Below, piece after piece: positions 41,470 to 46,984 of a stretch of 46,984 nucleotides of DNA. The stretch is from Candidatus Saccharimonadota bacterium. GTDB lineage: Bacteria > Patescibacteriota > Saccharimonadia > Saccharimonadales > Saccharimonadaceae. Numbering within the stretch: the first letter of the stretch is position 1; every line of letters starts with the position of its first letter. The notes under the pieces were generated by a model that made no database searches, was not told the DNA's origin, and was given only the letters and a program-made list of their open reading frames with translations. Location: positions 1 to 46,984 of the forward strand of contig JAPUET010000028.1 of assembly GCA_027492465.1 (NCBI GenBank), written 5' to 3'. A program made the position numbers and the translations under genes.

Positions 41470-44400
41470 GTGACAAATAAAGCTGAGAGAATACGCAGTG
41501 GACTACAGCGTCGCATGTTTGTATTTCTGCGCCGCCATCGACATTTAGCGCATATGTACTTATGGATACGTCGCTGCAAAAAAGCGACTGCTCATTGGTG
41601 GCGGCGTAATGACAAACGCTACACCTGGAAGTGGCGTATGGCCAATGTCATGGCTGCGTTGCTAGTGGTCGTCAGTGCTACGCTGCCATTACTGCAGGAG
41701 GCATTATCTTCGCACAGCTATGAACTGTCGTCAGCCGTGAAGCAGCTTGTCGGGAGTGTCAATCCCGCATTGTCGCAGCAGCTGACCTATGATGTGAGCA
41801 CATCTGAATACCGGTTCAATACCGTATCAGACCAAGCAAACACTCATCCGACTTCGGTAGCAACACTCACTGCGATGCGAGCACAGCTCGGCGTCGCATC
41901 GGGTAAGGGAAGCAATACAAGCACCTATGGCCTAACAGTTCCGACGGATTGGCAGAAAGGTGTTACCTATACCGACACCAACACTAAGCTAGCATTCACG
42001 CTCGTTCCGAAATTCGGTACTGCTACTGGTAGGGCTATTGATGGACACCTAGTTTTTCCGCTTGACGGCGCTACCCAAGCCGTTTACACTCTAAAAAACA
42101 ACGGACTCAAAGAAGACATCATCATCTCTCACCCTGTGGGCGACACTTTGGAGTATGCCTACATGCTCAATCTGCCTGAACAGCTAGAAGCGAAGCTACT
42201 ACCTAATGGCGCTGTCGGCATTTACAGCGTCAACCCTGCCCTTTACACTGCTCAGGCAGTAACAAGCATGGACACTGAGAAACTTCGCAGCGCCCGCGAA
42301 TCTGCACCCAAAGACTATCTTATCTTTGGTTTACCCGCTCCGGTTATTGTGGATAGTGCGGGCAAGCGGGTACCGGGTAGCTTTTCGTTGACCAACAACA
42401 CCCTTACTTTGCATGCCCGCGGACTCGAAAAACTACACTACCCACTATCTATCGACCCGAGTGTCGTCGTGACGAGCAGTGGTGACTTTACGAGCGGCAA
42501 CAATGAAGGGAATATTAGTTTTGATACGGGGCAAATCAGCCGCGCCGCGCTCACCGGCGGTACCGTCGGCGCGTGGGCAGCAACGACAGTAATGAGCAGA
42601 GCGACCGAAACCCACGCATCAGTTGCTTATAACGGCTATATGTATCGCTTTGGGGGATATCAGCGTGGAGTAGGGTCATACTTTGAATCATACTCTGCCC
42701 CCATTAACAGCAATGGCACCCTAGGCGACTGGACACACATTATCGACCTGCCAGCGGCATATACACGGCCAGCAATTACCACCTACAACGGCTATATGTA
42801 TCTCGTTGCCGATTCCGCCTGGAGTGGTGGGTCGCCCCATGTTACGGCCGCTACGTACTATAGCAAGATAAATAGTGACGGAACACTCGGCAGTTGGGTA
42901 CAAACAACTAGTTTGCCGCAAGCGGTTGTCAGTCATGCTCTTGTAGCCACCACGGGATACATCTATACACTTGGTGGTTCGCCCACTGTCGGTGGAGCCT
43001 GTGGCGCCAATAACGATTGTATGGATACGGTTTATTATGCCCCTTTGAATGCTGATGGCACTATTGGCGGTTGGGCTACCACCACTAGCTTTGCAACCGC
43101 TCGTGCCGTGGCAACTGCCACGGCCTATAATGACTACCTCTACATCGCTGGCGGCGCAAAAACCGGCTGGCTGAATGATGTACAGTATGCTCGCATTAAT
43201 AGTGATGGTACACTTGGGGCCTGGATGAGCACATCGTCATTTGCCAACGCCCGTTATGGTCATCAGTTCGCGGCCTACGGAGGTTATATGTATATGTATA
43301 GTGGCCGTGGCAGCAGCTGGTACAGTGACGTGCAGTATGCCGAGATACGCGCCAATGGCTCGTTGGGATCATGGACGACAACTACAGCCTTTAGTACTGG
43401 GCGAGCCTACGCGAGCGGGGCGATTTATAACGGCTACCTTTATCTTCTAGGTGGTTACAATGGTTCTGTTAATTTTAATGATGTACAGTACACCAAAATC
43501 GACCCGGAGGGTATGGCCAGCACCAATACAACGACCACCGCGTTTGGTGCAAGCTTAAGTAATACCACTAACGCATGTTCGATTGCGTACAATAACTACG
43601 TTTATAATATCGGTGGGTATGGCCCTTCTGGCTATATCGCACAGGTAGTCTATGCACCTATCAACAGCGACGGTACGCTGGGAACATGGGCAACCACAAG
43701 CTCGTTGGCCAGTCCAATATCCGGTGGCACCGGCCTTGGCACCCAAAGCTGCGCCGTGGCGGGTGGCCGCGTGTACACCATCGGCGGCCGAACACGCACT
43801 GCTGGCGGTGGCGTGAATGTCGCGTCTATCCAGTATGCATCGTTCAATGCCAACGGGACGCTCAGTAGTTGGACGCTCAACTCGACCGATTATGTCGGCG
43901 ACGTCAATAACCAAGCGGCAGCGGCGTATAATGGCTACATTTACTCACTCGGCTCTGCTGGCGGCGGTCTTTCTGACCGCGTGTACCGTGCCAGCGTCAA
44001 TGGCGATGGCACACTCAGTAGCTGGACTCGCATGAGCGATCTCACTCGGACGAGAAATTACGATTCACTCGCCCTATATGGAGGTTACCTCTATGTTGGC
44101 GGTGGCGGAGTGTCGGGCGGCACTACCGATAGCGTTGAGTATGTCAAGATAAATGACGATGGCACGCTCGGCACGTGGACAACCACTAGCTCAATGACAG
44201 AAATAAAGCGGCGCCAAACCATGATTGCTATCAATGGCTATATGTACGCTGTTGGGGGCGAAGACAATTCTAGCAGTCCACTCTCGACCGTCGAATACGC
44301 CAAAATCAACAGTGACGGGACACTAGGTATCTGGACACGCAGTGCTAACCTCACGGTCACCTTCAACAATGGCAGTGCTACGGCTTTGAACGACACTATC

Positions 44401-45846
44401 TACGCTATCAGCGGTGAGCACAATGGCTCGCGCAGCAAAAATGTCCTCAAGCTGACTGTTAATAGCGGAGGGACGGGGGCTGCTGGCTCGTGGACTACCG
44501 CCAGTAGCGACCTGAGCACTGCATATCCCAACGGTATTGCCTACAACAACATGTTCATCTACAATGGCTATCTGTATACCGTCGGCGGTATGAGTAATAG
44601 TTCTTACATAGCCGATACATGGTCGGCCCCACTGAACGCTGATGGTTCGACTGGCACTTGGACTCAGCAAAGTAGCATGCCAATTGGCCGTGCCAACTCT
44701 GTTCTTAGTGTTTGGAATGGCTATGTTTACACCTGTACCGGTAGTATCACTGGAGGCACGAATAGCAATGACTGCACCTATGCCAAACTCCAATCTGGCG
44801 GCGGTCTCGGCCCTTGGTCATCGGTGCAGACTATGAGCCTGGCTGCCGGGAGTGTTCCTGCTCGTCTCCTCGCTAGTGGTATTGCCTACAACGGTTATCT
44901 CTATATCCTAGGTGGTGCAGATAGCTCAGCCTATACTACCGTCTACTATGCACCGCTCAATCCCGGAAATGGTTCCATCGGTACTTGGCAGGCCAGCACT
45001 AGCTTTGCGACCGCACGTACGGCTGCAGCTACTTTTGCGGCCAATGGCTACCTGTATCTGTTGGGCGGCAGTACCAGCAACAATGGCAACGGCGGTTATC
45101 TGGATGACGTGCAGATTGCACCGCTCAATCCCACTACGGGTGCAGTTGGTACATGGCAACCCACGGCTTCTCTGGTGCGGCCGCGTGCTCTCTTCACTCT
45201 TTCTACCGCCAATGGGTATGTGTATGTCTATGGCGGTACCAATGCGACTGGTGGCCTGACAATGATTGAACAGGCCCCTGTATTGGCGAGCGGCCAGTTG
45301 GGCAACTGGCAACGGTCTGGCAGTAGCAGTTTTTCGAACGCTCGGTCTGGTGGCACTGGGGCGATAGCAAATGGGTACGTCTATCTAAGCAGTGGCCGCA
45401 ACAGCGGCGGGACCTTCTATAGTGATGTGCAGTATGCGCCGCTGAATGCTATAGCCAGGGTTGCCGCATATTCGAAGCAAATCGATGTAGCTACTGACGC
45501 CACTATTACCGGCATTACCTATACCGGTACGCTGCCGGAGGGTAGTACTGTTACGTATCGTATAGCTAATTCAAACGGCGTGTTCGGTACGCGAATGCCA
45601 GCTAGCAGTGTGTCTGGTGGGAGTTGCAATGAGCCCGACACTGTGACGCGTCATATTTGGGTGCATATAAGACTTGATAACAGTATGACTGCTGTTTTTC
45701 CGGATACTGGCAGCATGCGTGCCAGTCTCGATAGCCTTACTGTCAACTATGAGCCTATTCATCCAGCGCCTAATATCCGTTTGCATGGAGGAAAAACGCT
45801 ACAGGAAAATACAGGGTTAACTCCACTTGATACGTGTAATGTATAG
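41470..45846 (+). CDS. Giant membrane-anchored kelch-repeat surface protein
   Basis: A 1458-residue protein. GTG 41470 is chosen because AGGAGG lies at 41459-41464, five bases upstream; an earlier in-frame TTG (41425) has no such site. The first ~56 residues are strongly basic, followed by one membrane helix (~58-76). Residues ~80-340 are a beta-rich domain with YPLSIDPSVVV at its end. Then about 17 kelch-like repeats follow, each with a YNGYxYxxGG strand and an INSDGTLGxW strand; they would form two or three beta-propellers. The last ~130 residues are a jelly-roll-like domain and a tail with RLHGGKTLQE. Probably an adhesin or scaffold for the glycosidases encoded next to it. Confidence 0.82.
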   Translation: MTNKAERIRSGLQRRMFVFLRRHRHLAHMYLWIRRCKKATAHWWRRNDKRYTWKWRMANVMAALLVVVSATLPLLQEALSSHSYELSSAVKQLVGSVNPALSQQLTYDVSTSEYRFNTVSDQANTHPTSVATLTAMRAQLGVASGKGSNTSTYGLTVPTDWQKGVTYTDTNTKLAFTLVPKFGTATGRAIDGHLVFPLDGATQAVYTLKNNGLKEDIIISHPVGDTLEYAYMLNLPEQLEAKLLPNGAVGIYSVNPALYTAQAVTSMDTEKLRSARESAPKDYLIFGLPAPVIVDSAGKRVPGSFSLTNNTLTLHARGLEKLHYPLSIDPSVVVTSSGDFTSGNNEGNISFDTGQISRAALTGGTVGAWAATTVMSRATETHASVAYNGYMYRFGGYQRGVGSYFESYSAPINSNGTLGDWTHIIDLPAAYTRPAITTYNGYMYLVADSAWSGGSPHVTAATYYSKINSDGTLGSWVQTTSLPQAVVSHALVATTGYIYTLGGSPTVGGACGANNDCMDTVYYAPLNADGTIGGWATTTSFATARAVATATAYNDYLYIAGGAKTGWLNDVQYARINSDGTLGAWMSTSSFANARYGHQFAAYGGYMYMYSGRGSSWYSDVQYAEIRANGSLGSWTTTTAFSTGRAYASGAIYNGYLYLLGGYNGSVNFNDVQYTKIDPEGMASTNTTTTAFGASLSNTTNACSIAYNNYVYNIGGYGPSGYIAQVVYAPINSDGTLGTWATTSSLASPISGGTGLGTQSCAVAGGRVYTIGGRTRTAGGGVNVASIQYASFNANGTLSSWTLNSTDYVGDVNNQAAAAYNGYIYSLGSAGGGLSDRVYRASVNGDGTLSSWTRMSDLTRTRNYDSLALYGGYLYVGGGGVSGGTTDSVEYVKINDDGTLGTWTTTSSMTEIKRRQTMIAINGYMYAVGGEDNSSSPLSTVEYAKINSDGTLGIWTRSANLTVTFNNGSATALNDTIYAISGEHNGSRSKNVLKLTVNSGGTGAAGSWTTASSDLSTAYPNGIAYNNMFIYNGYLYTVGGMSNSSYIADTWSAPLNADGSTGTWTQQSSMPIGRANSVLSVWNGYVYTCTGSITGGTNSNDCTYAKLQSGGGLGPWSSVQTMSLAAGSVPARLLASGIAYNGYLYILGGADSSAYTTVYYAPLNPGNGSIGTWQASTSFATARTAAATFAANGYLYLLGGSTSNNGNGGYLDDVQIAPLNPTTGAVGTWQPTASLVRPRALFTLSTANGYVYVYGGTNATGGLTMIEQAPVLASGQLGNWQRSGSSSFSNARSGGTGAIANGYVYLSSGRNSGGTFYSDVQYAPLNAIARVAAYSKQIDVATDATITGITYTGTLPEGSTVTYRIANSNGVFGTRMPASSVSGGSCNEPDTVTRHIWVHIRLDNSMTAVFPDTGSMRASLDSLTVNYEPIHPAPNIRLHGGKTLQENTGLTPLDTCNV

Positions 45847-45867
45847 TATGAAAGAGAGGAGGAGTAT

Positions 45868-46938
45868 ATGTCAGTAGGTGCAAGGCGAATGAGCAGAGGC
45901 AAGGGGAGACTACCTGTCGGTCGCCTCGGCGTATACGATGGCATCGCTTACTACGATACAACTCCAGCAGTGACGCAGGGCGTGCGCCTGACGCAGCAGG
46001 TATTTGGCCATTTTCCGGACCTGTCGACGTCGTACTATAACAGCCAGCCATCGCAAATGTCGGCGCTGGCCAATAACTTTATGGCTGAACGGACACGCAT
46101 GAACCTTGGCGTCGATTGTTTGATTACCTGGAACACGGGCCTTGGGTCGGGTGTTCGTTCAATCGGCACCAAGGACATTGCGAACGCCAACAATACTCAG
46201 GGTAGTGGCGCCTATGCCAATTGGTTAACTGTCAAGGGGCATCTGCAGAGCCTTGATGCCTATGCCGCCTCGGTTGGTCGCCAGGTGTATTTTGCGTTTG
46301 ACCACGAGGGTGAAAATTATCTCTGGCACAGTGACTCGCGTTCTCCTGATGGCGGTCTTGATGACCCTCAGGCCAAGTACGACCAATCAGTGACGATTGA
46401 CGACTGGGTACGGGCGGTTGCTCGCACTACCAAAGAGCTGAAGGACTTGGGGCTGACCAATACCAAAGTTGTTTGGTGGACATCGGGCTGGAATATGAGT
46501 GCGACGACTGGGTATAATGGCGAGTACTCTGTCTTAACGGCAGGCAATCTGCTGGCTAGTGTTGTAGCGAATAACCCATCATGGGCGGCATTTCCTGATG
46601 TGTTTGGATTTGATCCGTATATGCGTGCTGACACGCCGACATTTATCAGCCTGGTGCAACCCAAAATCAACGAAGTCAAAGCTCACCCGTGGTATGCTGC
46701 CCACCCCATACCGATATGCATACCAGAGTTTGGCGCGGGTACGCGCGTCGGTGCCAACCCAGCGGCTCGCGATGTGGCGATGGCAGCGTTTTATGGCAAT
46801 CTCCGCTCGCAGATACGGGCGCTTGAGCTCGAATTTGCTGTGATGTTTAATCGCAATGACGGAGCTATTTCGGCAAATATCAACGAGACAAATTATTCGA
46901 GTGCCCGCGCGGCTATCGCTGCTTCGCTACTGCCATAA
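45868..46938 (+). CDS. GH26-like glycoside hydrolase
   Basis: A 356-residue protein, ATG preceded by GAGAGGAGGAG at a good distance. Basic N terminus (SVGARRMSRGKGRLPVGRL) without signal peptide, then a barrel start GVYDGIAYYD, FAFDHEGENYLWH with Glu147 as likely acid/base (family HE motif), FPDVFGFDPYM (the strand before the helix with the substrate-binding Tyr), and Glu287 in ICIPEFGAG as likely nucleophile. It has the same length and active-site spacing as the protein at 1454-2524 (nucleophile also residue 287), but sequences differ greatly. It ends the second operon. Confidence 0.72.
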   Translation: MSVGARRMSRGKGRLPVGRLGVYDGIAYYDTTPAVTQGVRLTQQVFGHFPDLSTSYYNSQPSQMSALANNFMAERTRMNLGVDCLITWNTGLGSGVRSIGTKDIANANNTQGSGAYANWLTVKGHLQSLDAYAASVGRQVYFAFDHEGENYLWHSDSRSPDGGLDDPQAKYDQSVTIDDWVRAVARTTKELKDLGLTNTKVVWWTSGWNMSATTGYNGEYSVLTAGNLLASVVANNPSWAAFPDVFGFDPYMRADTPTFISLVQPKINEVKAHPWYAAHPIPICIPEFGAGTRVGANPAARDVAMAAFYGNLRSQIRALELEFAVMFNRNDGAISANINETNYSSARAAIAASLLP

Positions 46939-46984
46939 CCCCCAAAAAACTCTCCCTCATATCCCCCCCCCTTGACAACCCCCC
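46939..46984. other. C-rich tail at window end
   Basis: The last 46 bases are C-rich (runs of five to nine C) with A-rich and T-rich stretches and a TTGACA close to the end. Nothing can be assigned. It could be an assembly edge. Confidence 0.4.

Noticed and set aside
38097-46938. Prophage or complete phage tail module
   Set aside because: Only fibre-like motifs are present. No terminase, portal, capsid, tape measure, baseplate or integrase is seen in the window.

Overview
The window looks like a chromosomal piece of a Patescibacteria/CPR organism, most likely Candidatus Saccharibacteria (TM7). This is inferred from gene content: Gram-positive-like single-membrane surface proteins, DUF916-like anchors, a DUF475/TerC protein, very compact gene packing and near-leaderless genes. 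TGA is used as a normal stop (for example at 1455-1457, 6684-6686 and 39063-39065), so the genetic code is standard. There is no rRNA, CRISPR array, insertion sequence or recognisable prophage backbone. One tRNA-Gln(UUG) is present.

Layout. (1) 1-2524: end of a translationally coupled operon of a collagen-like protein, a beta-sandwich protein and a GH26-like glycosidase, all without Sec signal peptides. (2) 2709-5537 (minus): large secreted beta-helix protein. (3) 5844-12384: F1-type ATPase cluster in the order c-like membrane protein, soluble coiled-coil stalk protein, delta-like, alpha, gamma, beta, short epsilon. No a subunit or membrane-anchored b subunit is present, and the c-like hairpin carries a secreted N-terminal domain and lacks the ion-binding carboxylate. 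(4) 12474-13337: shortened EPSP-synthase-like protein. (5) 13371-22990: surface-protein block with four related exported proteins interleaved with two DUF916-like membrane-anchored proteins and a PKD-like protein, ending in an MMPL/RND exporter (22993-25308). (6) 25347-37887: housekeeping and transport genes (tRNA-Gln, TylF-like methyltransferase, DUF475, CorA, PAP2, AbrB-like regulator plus DHA2 efflux pump, candidate structured RNA, DsbA-like, CBS protein, aspS, SGNH hydrolase, msrA). (7) 38097-46938: a second collagen-like/GH operon, encoding a collagen-like protein with a phage-tail-fibre-style N terminus, a GH16, a duplicated concanavalin-like protein, a giant kelch protein and a GH26-like protein.

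The strongest candidate for an undescribed system is the F1-like ATPase. Its catalytic head looks intact: P-loops, Walker B, arginine finger and GER motif are all visible. The local membrane part resembles a c-ring subunit that cannot carry protons in the usual way but displays a folded domain outside the cell. Together with the missing a subunit and the soluble stalk, this suggests an ATP-driven rotary or mechanical device acting on the cell surface, comparable in logic (not demonstrated in homology) to the F1-like X0 ATPases of mycoplasmas. A second candidate is a structured non-coding RNA at about 31574-31836 with its own promoter, long-range closing stem and terminator.

Two regulatory patterns run through the window. 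Most promoters read as extended -10 elements of the form TGnTAnnnT, and many genes have the -10 box only 6-10 bases before the start codon, which predicts leaderless mRNAs. Other genes have strong Shine-Dalgarno sites.
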